Source: Apostichopus japonicus (Eukaryota; Echinodermata; Holothuroidea; Aspidochirotida; Stichopodidae). Taken from it: a DNA stretch of 64,000 nucleotides. The stretch spans positions 7,165,984 to 7,229,983 of the forward strand of contig NC_092564.1 in assembly GCF_037975245.1 (NCBI RefSeq), written 5' to 3'. This document shows positions 37,047 to 46,535 of this stretch, piece after piece; within the stretch, counting starts at the first letter, position 1; the number at the start of each line of letters is the position of its first letter. The translations under genes were made by a program, and so were the position numbers. The notes beneath the pieces were generated by a model. It had not been told where the DNA came from and searched no databases. It worked only from the letters and a program-made list of their open reading frames with translations.

Positions 37047-40000
37047 TATATAGTGTGTAACTCATGTAAGAACGAAGAGAAATTTTCTACTGCAAACAAA
37101 ATATCATTTGACTGACTGGCACGTTTTGTTGTGTGCTCAGCATCCCCAATCAGAAAAATGAGAGGGAGATGCATGGAGTAGAAACATAACCCTATACAAA
37201 CCGACTTTTAAGAGTAGGAGGAACCTAATCATCCACACCTCCCACCCCTCCCCCCTCCCTCCATTCCCCAACACCACTCACATATCCACCGGTTTCTATG
37301 TCTGTAATATATATTAACATCCGTGCATAATTCTATGTTAAATACATATATTTATACCTTCTCAGTGGTGGATGAGGGTACGCCCCTCGCTTCCGGAAGC
37401 TAGCAGACAAAATCAAGGATGCAGTTCCAGAAGCAGAGGTCTCCGGAAAGGTTGGGCGATCCAGTAAGTTTTAACATTCCGAAGTTTCAGAAAGCTTTCT
37501 TTGTTCAGTTTGGTTTTATTTTTCTACATGTCTGATATAACAGTCACATAAAACTGTATAGGCTATTAGCTGGACTTGTCAAGTTTTATGCCAAATATTA
37601 ATTAATAATTTTTACATGTGGGTATACTTCTAGAGTCAGAGGGAGGCATGCAACAGCCCCCCACACACCCCACCCACCTTCAAAAGTTCACAGGATTTTC
37701 ACTCCGGATTTGGAGGAACCTATACATGACCACCTCCACCTGTATAGTTTTCTAGGAATTCGGTGACCACAAATCATATTTTTCTTTGAGATACATAAAA
37801 CCTCAAGAAAATGTAAAACTTGAATATCAACACTGACCTATACGCCTTTTGACAGATGTAACTATCTTCGCAATATTTGCACATAAGAGTCTGGGCTGCA
37901 GGCGTTATTTGTACATCCAGTGTTTTACATGAGTTCCATGATATGAACACATCACCTTTTTAAGCGATTTTGATAGAACAGAACATTGTCACAAACTGAG
38001 AGGGTGAATTGTGTCTCCTAAATGCATAGGGATTACTGAGAATCTATCACAGTGGGGTGAACACGTAGCTTTAAGGGGTTCGTCAGAAAAATAATTTTTA
38101 AGCATCTACTACTGACTGATATCTCAGAATTATCCAATTAGCATATTGATCTATAGTAACTTCCTTTATTCATTTTCAGGGTCTTTTGAGATCACCTTCA
38201 ATGACGCATTGCTGTTCTCAAAGCTGGACGCTGGTAACTTTCCTGAAACTGAGAAGGTAAAAACCAAGTCGAATTGCAAACATCTTTAGTTAATTAATTC
38301 GGTTGCATTCCAATTGTGTACGTTACGTCAGGAACAACTGCATTAGCCTTTGTTTTTTTATTCACTGTTTTTTTTTTCACCGTTAAATTTGAAAGCTCCA
38401 TTAAATGGAATATTCCGGAGTGGCAGAGAAACGTAACGATATGAAAAATACCACCTCATTATCATATGTATGACTCTATATACGGTTATTAGATTGATAT
38501 TATCCATGTTTACCAGATAAATCATTTCTTATAGTACATTTAAGGTGATCTGTAATATCATTATGGTTAGACGTTCTTCAAGAGCTCTTTTCTTTCCTAT
38601 TTTCACACTGCTGTTGATTTATCTTCAAAACGTGATACATTTGGAACCTTTGCTCAGTTGTCACATGTTCTCGCTTTTCACGACGATATGCAAAGTGTTC
38701 AATAGAACATGATTTTCTTCAGTGGATAAACTATTTGTTTTCATTATCAAGAAAACAAAGACTGCTTTGCCATGACGACATCAGTAACTCTATTATTGCC
38801 ATACGCATTCATAAAATAATGACGTTGGATCCTGTGAATTTATTTTAATGTCGATTCCCTACTTTTCAACTTCTTCTGCCTTTCAATTAGAGGACAAACA
38901 TGACGGATAGCCAACACATTAAAAACATTTCGAAGCAAGTGTATTATATATTTAAACATAGTGTGTTCAAGAATGATGGGGCTGGTCGGATTTGTTGCAT
39001 GATCCAAACAAACCAATGTAGTCAGTGTTATGATTCTGCGCAGAGCAGTAACGATGTATGTTCTTTATTTCTTCTGACACATCCCGATTCTCGTTGTGGT
39101 CACGGTAACTAAGGGTGGATATTGGTAATGTTGATCCACGATAGTTCAGGTGTTGTATTATAACTTATTCACACTTGTTTGTTATGAATTTATTTTACAC
39201 ATTAGATATGAAGTTTGCCCATGCTTCCCATTTTGAGATATCGTGTTTACAAGGTTTTCACAGACCCCTGATGACCCTAAATGACCTGAGGTTATTGTGT
39301 TAGTTGTTTATATTTAAACCAAAAATAAAGATTGTGTCATCTTTTTGCTATGTGTGACATGTGACTTTACGTTCAAAGTTCAAAATTACATACCTTAATA
39401 ACATGACAAGCTACACAAGTGTACGTAGTACATATTTTATGCCTCAGAAAATATCTGAAGTTATTACTATCCCAGCTCGGTACCGTTTGTTTAATTTTTT
39501 TTAAATTATTTTCTTCTTTCTTTTTTGATATAAATCTGTTTCCTCAGATCGTGGACTACATCAGGCATCACGATGGAAAAGGTGACGTAGTCCAACTGAA
39601 AGAGACCCAGAAGTCCTCCTGCACAGTTTTGTAAACGTGACGAGGAAGGCTTACAAACCAAGAAACTGAGCTATGCTTTTCAAATTTTAATGTGTTACTA
39701 TCAACGAATCTTCACAGTTATATTATGAGTTACACAGATGAATCCAACCTTTAAAGTAAGACAAATTTACGATTGTGAAAAAAAAACTCCTAAAAACGTC
39801 CAAAACTTTTAACCATGCTTAGGTGTTTTATGAGCGGGATGAACTGACTGTACTGTACTTGTCTCCCCATGATCTTAGGACATTTGCCCTGACCAGTAAC
39901 CTTTTTTAGCATTGTACACTCTTGGAAACCGGTCATCTTCCCCACCCCCCATCCCCACCCCCATCCCCACCCCACCCCCGGTCAAAGACGCCTGTCTTAT

Positions 40001-42631
40001 TTTTTCTATCAGCTAAAGTGTTGCAAAGTGTTTTCTTACGTGAACTCTTGTTATCTCTGTAAATGTGTTAAGAGGTCCGCTTTTTAAGACTTCTCCGGCA
40101 GTCTCTCTGAGACAAAAGAACCAAAAGCTACCTTTGAGGTTATCTTCAGGACAGTCAAGTATATACCGTAATGTAGATGCAGTCATACTGTCCAATTTGC
40201 CTTGTAGGACAAACCCGCACTCGCCGTCCGATTTGGACATCTCTAACGGAAAGACCAGGTGGTTCCAAAAATGAAACCCACCAATTTTACCACAGATAAA
40301 AAAACATCAGGCTGTAAAAAGTTGGACATTACAGACAGCTGATAACGACTGTAGAGTTAAATCATTAATTCATCACAAACTGTAAAAGTTCCTGTATTGA
40401 ATATCATAGAGTGAGGTGGGTTAACTGTTAGAATATATGTATATTTAACAAAACAAAACCTTAAATTTTGTAAGCATAGCTCAGTATTTTTTGAAGATGC
40501 AGCAAAACAAGCCAACTTTCCTAGAAGCTTTGAAATGAATACCTCTCTGATGAAGACTATGGTTAGAAAGGGACCTACATATCCTGGTGCCATGGTCTGA
40601 TGGATGCGAGTTTGGACATCATATTTAAGCTTCATGTGAAAGCGTTTTGTTGTATTCAAACATTTCTGCGATATTTAATTGTTTGTTGAAGAAAAAGTTA
40701 ATATGTGACTGACCAGTGAATGAATGATGTAATTTTGTCATTCAGAGATTCAACATGGAGCAAATAAATCATCAAATAATCATTTTAACAAAACCTTAGA
40801 GAGAGTCTGAAAAGAAGAAAATGAAAGACATAAGTATGTATATTGGCTCAATTGGTTTGATACAAATCCTGTAAATGTGATATTTTTTTATTTTTTATTA
40901 TTAGAATTGAATTTTGCATTTACAGGGTAGACTATAAGTTTTGAGTATCAAATAATTGTCTAAATTTATTGACATTCTTTAGATTGGCTCTTGTTGAATA
41001 TTTGAGCAAATAAAAAGGTGATACAGTCAATGAGTATTCTATTGTCTGGTGTCTTGATTTGCTTCTAACAATGACTTTGAAATTCCACAGACTTATAATA
41101 ACAGAATAGAATTGTATAACCTAGCAGAATATAAGCAGAAAAAAAATAATGTAGATTCAGGTTACAACAGCTGACAAGCCACTGCGACATGATTGGACAG
41201 TTTGACTTAGTCGGCTGTTTAGTTTACAGCATAACCTTTGTCGTCTTAAATCGTACATTTTTTTTTAGAGGAAAAGTGTGGCGCTATACAAGAAGTAATA
41301 TTACATGTTTAATACACTTGTAGAGTAGCACCAAACTGCAAAGTGTACTATACCTGTTAGGCTGTTGAGTTGCCCTCAAATACATACAACATGCCGTACT
41401 TTAATTCTCCTGGCTTGAGCTCCATATATTATCCTCTGTTAAAGCAGCTTTTAATGTCTGGGCATTTAAATATGTGGAAATTTTGATCAAAACTACCAAG
41501 TAATGCTCAAATTGCAATACATCAAACTAAGACTCCTTACTATTCTTACTAAATGTAAGGCTGCTTGACCAAATAACTAATGATTCTAGAAGGTCTTCAA
41601 AAGTGTCAAAGGTGTTCCTTTTCCTCAAAATCCTTTGAGAAAGTCTCTGGAAAGTCATCCCTCCACTTGATTCCTCCAGCTATCTTTGCATGCCGGTAAA
41701 TCATGACCTTTGCATGCAGGTAAATCATGACCTTTTCATGCAGGTAAATCATAAATCATGCTGGTAAATCATGACCTTCTCCCATCAAAGACTGTGCACT
41801 GACAGCTTTACAAAGTGTGTCAGGTTCAGGCTAACAACAAATTTCATGAGGATTCGAAGCTTACAGTATAAACCAATTCTTGTACAGTATAATATTTTTA
41901 ACCAATATTCCTCCATGACATTTAATTATAATTTCAAAATTGTACACACTCGGTTTTGAAAAATTGACGGTCACCTGGATAAAAAGAATATACTGGGAAA
42001 GCTATGGGGGCCTATTTTGAAAGTGCAGAGAAACTGATGGCTAGAAGCAGTTTAAAACTTACAGAATAGATTTCTTTACCAAAGGTTGTCAGAAGTGGCA
42101 AAGCATCTGGTGAATTCAATCGATGAAGCAAAAAACCATGGGTAAGTAACAGATGTATGTATGTACTATGTATGTATGTATGTATGTATTTTAGATCCTC
42201 CTACAAGCAGAAACTTAGGAAGAAGCCATTATTGGCTTATCAAAAGCCGCAAGCTGACTGAAGTCAGTGTCTTAGATTCATATTTAACGTCCATGATTAT
42301 GAATTGTCAGTTGTCAACAACTCTGTAACTGGACGACATACATTAATCTTGGAGTGACTTGAACTCGGGACCTTATGATTGAAACACACCGGTGTGCACT
42401 GAGCTAACATTCCTAAAACAGAAAAAGAAAATGAAGAAGAAAATGAAAACTTACTGTCCATTCTTTCACAAAGTTAGCAGCTTCTGCTTGACCCACTTTC
42501 TTATGAAGTTTGAACTCTGCTCTTGCATATTCATCTCCGAGTGCTTTCATTTCCAGAGGCAACTTTCTGTGGAGTGTTAGAATTCTTCGATACAATACTC
42601 TCACAGACCTTGCCTGTACTGACGAGGCCAT
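34627..42631 (-). CDS. SDHAF3: Succinate dehydrogenase assembly factor 3 (LYR-motif protein)
   Basis: Two coding exons on the minus strand, 42631-42455 and 34806-34627, join at phase 0 to give 118 aa (human 125). The LYR motif is VLYRRILTLHR (L13-Y14-R15), followed by LPLEMKALGDEYARAEFKLHKKVG, NFVKEW|TQYADM across the junction, and LNDFREEQLGQLLELHKET, all matching SDHAF3/Acn9. The family acts in the mitochondrial matrix, helping iron-sulfur cluster insertion into the SDHB subunit of complex II. The intron of about 7.6 kb contains a complete selenoprotein gene on the plus strand. An upstream in-frame ATG at 43703-43701, spliced from 43698 to 42652, would add nine residues (MDQFPYCTV). I chose 42631 because it gives a leader of family length. 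Confidence 0.93.
35887..35966. repeat. 40-bp exact tandem duplication
   Basis: The unit starting CTACATCCATTAAG and ending GGCCTATTATTA occurs twice in a row without change, inside the SDHAF3 intron and upstream of the nested gene. Confidence 0.85.
36552..39634 (+). CDS. Selenoprotein W / MIEN1-like selenoprotein (in-frame TGA = Sec, CaaX end)
   Basis: Four exons: 36552-36580, 37366-37463, 38180-38256 and 39548-39634, all GT-AG with consistent phases, encode 96 aa if TGA at 37373-37375 is read as selenocysteine. The protein starts MTKIIIIEYCGGUGYAPRF: C10 and U13 form the CxxU redox motif at the same positions as in SelW. KLADKIKDAVPEAEVSG, SFEITFNDALLFSKL and FPETEKIVDYI follow the Rdx thioredoxin-like fold. 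The C-terminus SSCTVL is a CaaX box predicting geranylgeranylation, as in human MIEN1 (CxxC, ending CVIL). A SECIS-like stem-loop lies in the 3' UTR. The gene is nested on the opposite strand of the SDHAF3 intron. A pseudogene with a chance nonsense codon is unlikely given the intact frame and SECIS. Known relatives act in redox control; MIEN1 promotes migration at the plasma membrane. Confidence 0.9.
36941..37041. repeat. (AT)n microsatellite in selenoprotein intron 1
   Basis: About 100 bp of alternating AT with one CTGT interruption. It creates Ile/Tyr-only open frames on both strands that are not genes. Confidence 0.95.
37373..37375 (+). other. Selenocysteine-encoding TGA codon
   Basis: In the frame fixed by exon 1 (TAT TG|) and exon 2 (|T GGT GGA TGA GGG TAC), the TGA takes the place of the second redox residue in CxxC/CxxU of the SelW/MIEN1 family. 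Both flanks continue the family sequence without another stop. Confidence 0.88.
40541..40612 (+). promoter_or_regulatory. Candidate SECIS element in selenoprotein 3' UTR
   Basis: ATGA (40550-40553) and TGAT (40598-40601) form the SECIS non-Watson-Crick core. Helix II pairs GACTATGG (40555-40562) with CCATGGTC (40590-40597), eight pairs including one G-U. An unpaired AAA follows at 40567-40569, 13 nt after ATGA, then a small AGGG/TCCT mini-stem, as in type II SECIS. Below the core there is only a short CTC/GAG pairing, so helix I is weak. It lies about 0.9 kb after the stop codon, and I found no AATAAA between the stop and this element. Confidence 0.8.
40763..40768 (+). terminator. Polyadenylation signal candidate for the selenoprotein mRNA
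   Basis: AATAAA about 160 nt downstream of the SECIS candidate; a second AATAAA is at 41009-41014. Use of either keeps the SECIS within the mRNA. Confidence 0.6.
41682..41779. repeat. Short minisatellite, unit of about 25 bp
   Basis: The unit TGCAGGTAAATCATGACCTT, with small indels, occurs about four times inside the SDHAF3 intron. Confidence 0.8.
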
Positions 42632-42652
42632 GACTGTGCAATAAGGAAACTG

Positions 42653-43703
42653 CTGAAAGAAACATACAATTCAAATCACAGCTCAGTTATCTTATGAAAT
42701 GCATTCTCTCGACTTTTGTCCTGAAGCATCACTACAAAAATTGTATTAATCAAAATGTAGCTTTCGTGATCAACACTCAGAAGAACTAGTGTTGATAGCA
42801 TTAACCTCTTATCTGTCATTTTTATCCATTAGTTGTGCATGATAGCAACATCACCCAAGTGGCTAAAGTTTGTTTGGGAAGGCTCTTTTGTTTTGGAATT
42901 TTATTTCCATTTTCCACTTTGATGATCAACCCTTTATGCTAAAAAACTTGATGTCTGCATATCAAAATTTGATAACAGCTGGTTACTTTTTAACTGAATT
43001 TTACTGATATAAGAAAGATAAATGCTGATTTTTTAAACTTTCATGAAACAGTCACAAAATATAAGGTTATGGTGAGGAAATATTTATTTTTTGTCTCTAG
43101 TGTAGTTGTAAATGGGTTTAGTGTAAACGACGGACAATGCTGACATATTCATACAACCCTAATATATGGCATTCAACCCATCTTGATTGACGCAGGCTGT
43201 GTTTATTTGTCTGCAACGTCTGTGGCAGGCAAATGAATTATGACCGTATCAGAGGCACAAGGCAAAAGGCCCTCATTGTAGATCTCCTTCATGGTATGCC
43301 CAGGGTGTCTAAGTAGAGAACATAGTATCTTATACTTAATGGTCTGAATTCCGGTCATGACCCAAAGTTTACCCGCCCACATGATTATAACATGTCACGA
43401 TGTTAGCATTCTGTAGTCTCTTTCAACATTTCACCAAGTAAGAAAATCTCCAGATATAACTTCTCGATAACATATGCATTGTCAACCATAGGGAAAGAAA
43501 ATATGACTGCGAATGAAATAAGACCCCTTCACTCCCCCCTTCCATTGACATTGTTTAACTGCTAACTTTGAATGCTAGTGAATATGCAAGACAGTTTGGA
43601 GGTAACACTGTTTCATGACTTCAGTGTAGTTAAGTATATGCTAGAAGTAGAACATGAAAAAAGTTTAAGTACACAGACGAACAGACTCACTACTTACGTC
43701 CAT
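42653..43703 (-). other. Probable SDHAF3 5' exon junction and first intron
   Basis: On the minus strand a strong donor GAC|GTAAGT (exon end 43698) and a strong acceptor TTTCTTTCAG|CAGTTT (exon start 42652) flank an intron of about 1.05 kb upstream of the LYR-encoding exon. The upstream exon contains ATG GAC (43703-43698) in frame with the SDHAF3 ATG and in good context (A at -3, G at +4). The exon is predicted from splice signals only. Confidence 0.5.
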
Positions 43704-44237
43704 CGTTGAAGTGAAAATTGCTTTAACGTCTTGATTAAAACGTTGTCTGTTAGATGTTCGTGACGTACGTGTGGAAACTTTTTTTTCAGTTTTTGGAAAG
43801 CCGGTCAGGTTATGATTGTAAACACAGACAGAATCCATACATTACATCAATGGTAGCAGTTACGCGAAATATAAACAATCACGTTTTGCCTCAGTTGTGA
43901 TCTTGTTATCATGCAAAGTTTCAGATCATAGGACACTCACCACAGTTTTAACAGACTTTCTGTAGTTACGATTGTTGCACCAAAGAAGAAAGCCCGATAT
44001 TTGCTCGTTCCTGCATAGATATTGACTTACAGTCACACACACACGGTTTCTGCCACTCGATTGTTACACAAACGAATCTGACAAACGTTACGCAATGCTA
44101 AAAGTTACGCAATAAATTCGTGTTTGCTATGTTCCACTGTTTGCAAATTTTAGTGTACGTGGGTGGGAGTGTGTGTTGTGTAAGAGCCCGTAGGTGAGTG
44201 TGTCACCGTTTTATATCGATACAGAGAGACTTCATAC

Positions 44238-44745
44238 CTGTGGCGTAGGAAGGTACTTTTGAGTGGGGGGGGGGGCTGAAGACTGATTGCCGGCCCGGAG
44301 GAGGGGTCTAAGGGGAGGGGGTTTCCCCCTCCCCTTTGGAAATATTTTGCATTTCCAGGTGGCCTCAGATGAAATTTGGTGCAATATAGCACACCTCAAC
44401 ACCCACTCCATTTTGTAAATAATTTTGCATTTTCACCTGGCCTTAGATGCAATTTGGTGCTCCAAATGAGATTTTTTCTGCCAAAATGTTCTGAGCACCA
44501 AGGGCAGTAAGTTCCTTACTGATGATTATCCACAATCGCACAAACAAGTCATCACCATGTTGAGAATAAGATTGGAAAATATAATGACAGATTATTTTAA
44601 TTTTTTAGTGTTATATTAGACTCGATCACTCCCTGATATACAGGATATAGAAATGAAAAAGGGGTTTTCTGACTTGCGAAGCGGGCGGGGGGGGGCGGAA
44701 TGATACTTCATCCCCCTGTATTTTCACTGGGGGGCTGGCGCGATT
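44238..44745. mobile_element. Truncated element related to the 6639-7018 family, inverse orientation
   Basis: It begins CTGTGGCGTAGGAAGG and shares with 6639-7018, in inverse order, the C/G runs, CCAAATTGCATCT-type segments and GGGGTTTTCTGACTTGCGAAG. The far end breaks off near GGGGGGCTGGCGCG without a terminal repeat, and no target duplication remains. A stretch around 44500-44640 is extra relative to the first copy. Confidence 0.7.
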
Positions 44746-45059
44746 ACCTGTTTTAGTGAACACCCCCGTGGGAAGGGGGATCTATTTTTGTATCATCAAG
44801 GGTGCTTATAAACAAACTGGTACAATTTTTCGAAACCGTGTGAATTTTCTTTGTAACATTTGACCACGTTCACCCCTCCCCTTGCGTTCGAGCCTGTTCT
44901 ATGACATATACTGATTTAAATTGTCACCAGCACAAACGAACCCTGACACCATAGGCCTATACTCGAAAGTATTATATGATTTTGGCCAGGGGCGGGATTT
45001 CATGGGTGAAGTGGGGGGTGGGGGTGGTGGGACCTGGGGGAGTCTAGGGGAGGGGATTT

Positions 45060-46535
45060 CATATATAATGTAAATTTCAGAGACAGATTTAAGACAAATA
45101 TCACTACCATAGCACGGCTAGCGGCCCTTACGATCTTCTCTAATTTACCGGAAGAAAAATAAGTCAGCACGCTTTGTATCACTGACTGGTAAAACAGTAC
45201 AAGAATAGTGTTGTCGACTTTAAAATATTTCAGTTTACGTACAAAATACTATCTTTGGCAGGCTTTGAGTTGCATCAACCTGGTCTTTGAAGTTCAGTTT
45301 ACAGTCAAAGATGATGCCTAAATATTAATAGTGGTGCACCTGTTCAACAACCTCAGCATTAACATTGATTTGAGCATGATCACATGGCTGTTTCCTGAAG
45401 TCAAATACTATCTCCTTTAATTTTTTACCAGTTCAATTCTAGGGAGTTTTGGTTGCAGTAAGTAACAAAATCACCATAATCATTCTCATACGGAGTAGCA
45501 ACAGTGTTATGCAGGTAACCGGTTATCACGGTATCATCAGCATATTTAATGATAGAACAGACATCATGTTTACTTTTGCAATAGTTAGTGTACAGGCAGT
45601 AAAGGGCAGGAGACAGACAGCATCCCTGGGGAGCACCTGTATTAACAGACCGAATATCAGAGCAAATACCATTTAATTTAAAGGCATCGAAGACTCTCCC
45701 CAAACCGCGCGCCATCATCTGAAAAAGTTAACTATCCGTTGCTTGCAAGTGAAGTTTTTTTCGTTTCGCTACAAAATGCAGACAGTAATGAAACATGATA
45801 CATGATACATAACCAAACACTCTGGGCTCCCGGTCTACTTGTTATCTTTTATCAAGACCTGAGATGTCCATCGCTGCTATGTACACTGTGTTATGGGTAT
45901 TGACCGTAGCTGCATGCATTGACTGTGCACTAGTGTCTAATTACCGACGGTAGCAACTTACTGTGTGTATTTTCTGGGATCGATGGTGGTGTCAAACACT
46001 TCTGTTACACCTCATTCGAAACTAGGTCGGATTACCGGCATGAGACGTTTCTTTGTGCGCGCGTCTTCAATGCCTTTAAGAAACAGGTCTGTCATCTTAA
46101 ATTATTTAAGATCCAAAACAATAACCTACAATTAACACCCTTAGCTATAACAGTTTATTAGTTAATAAGTGTGGTTCAATGGAACTGAAGGCACTCGAAA
46201 AGTCGACAAATATCGCCCTGACAAAAGAATTTGGTATTTCTAAGTGTTCAAGAATCTTATATGCAAACACAATAGGACTGCATCGTCAACATGTCTATTA
46301 GCTCTATATGTAAATTGCATGAATCTATGGTAACGCCTCTCTCATTCCAAAAGGCCCTAAGTATAAGTTTTTCAAGACATTTCATTATGGTAGAAGTGAG
46401 TGCCACCGTAATCATTTAAGGTAGTAACTGTACGTGACCCTAATAACAGGGATCTCACCAGTATCAATTGTGTCTTGAAATATTTCAGTAAAGATGGGTG
46501 CTAACTGGGCAGAGCATAACTTAATTACTTTATTA
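45060..46535 (-). pseudogene. Decayed non-LTR retrotransposon reverse transcriptase
   Basis: Read on the minus strand in shifting frames: APIFTEIFQDTIDTGEIPV, PVALTSTIMKCLEKLIL, HVDDAVLLCLHKILEHLEIP, IFVDFSSAFSSIEPHLL, then (after foreign sequence of about 350 bp) VNTGAPQGCCLSPALY, the catalytic box KYADDTVITGY, FVTYCNQNSLELNW, IVFDFRKQP, and HHY/YLGIIFDCKLNF. These are the ordered RT motifs of CR1/L2/Rex1-like LINEs. Frameshifts, internal stops and the insertion make it inactive. No endonuclease domain or 3' tail was recognised. Confidence 0.85.

Noticed and set aside
39828-39890. Alternative SECIS at ATGA near 39829-39840 or 39869
   Set aside because: Neither has a matching helix II plus unpaired AA at the right distance; the 40550-40601 structure fits far better.
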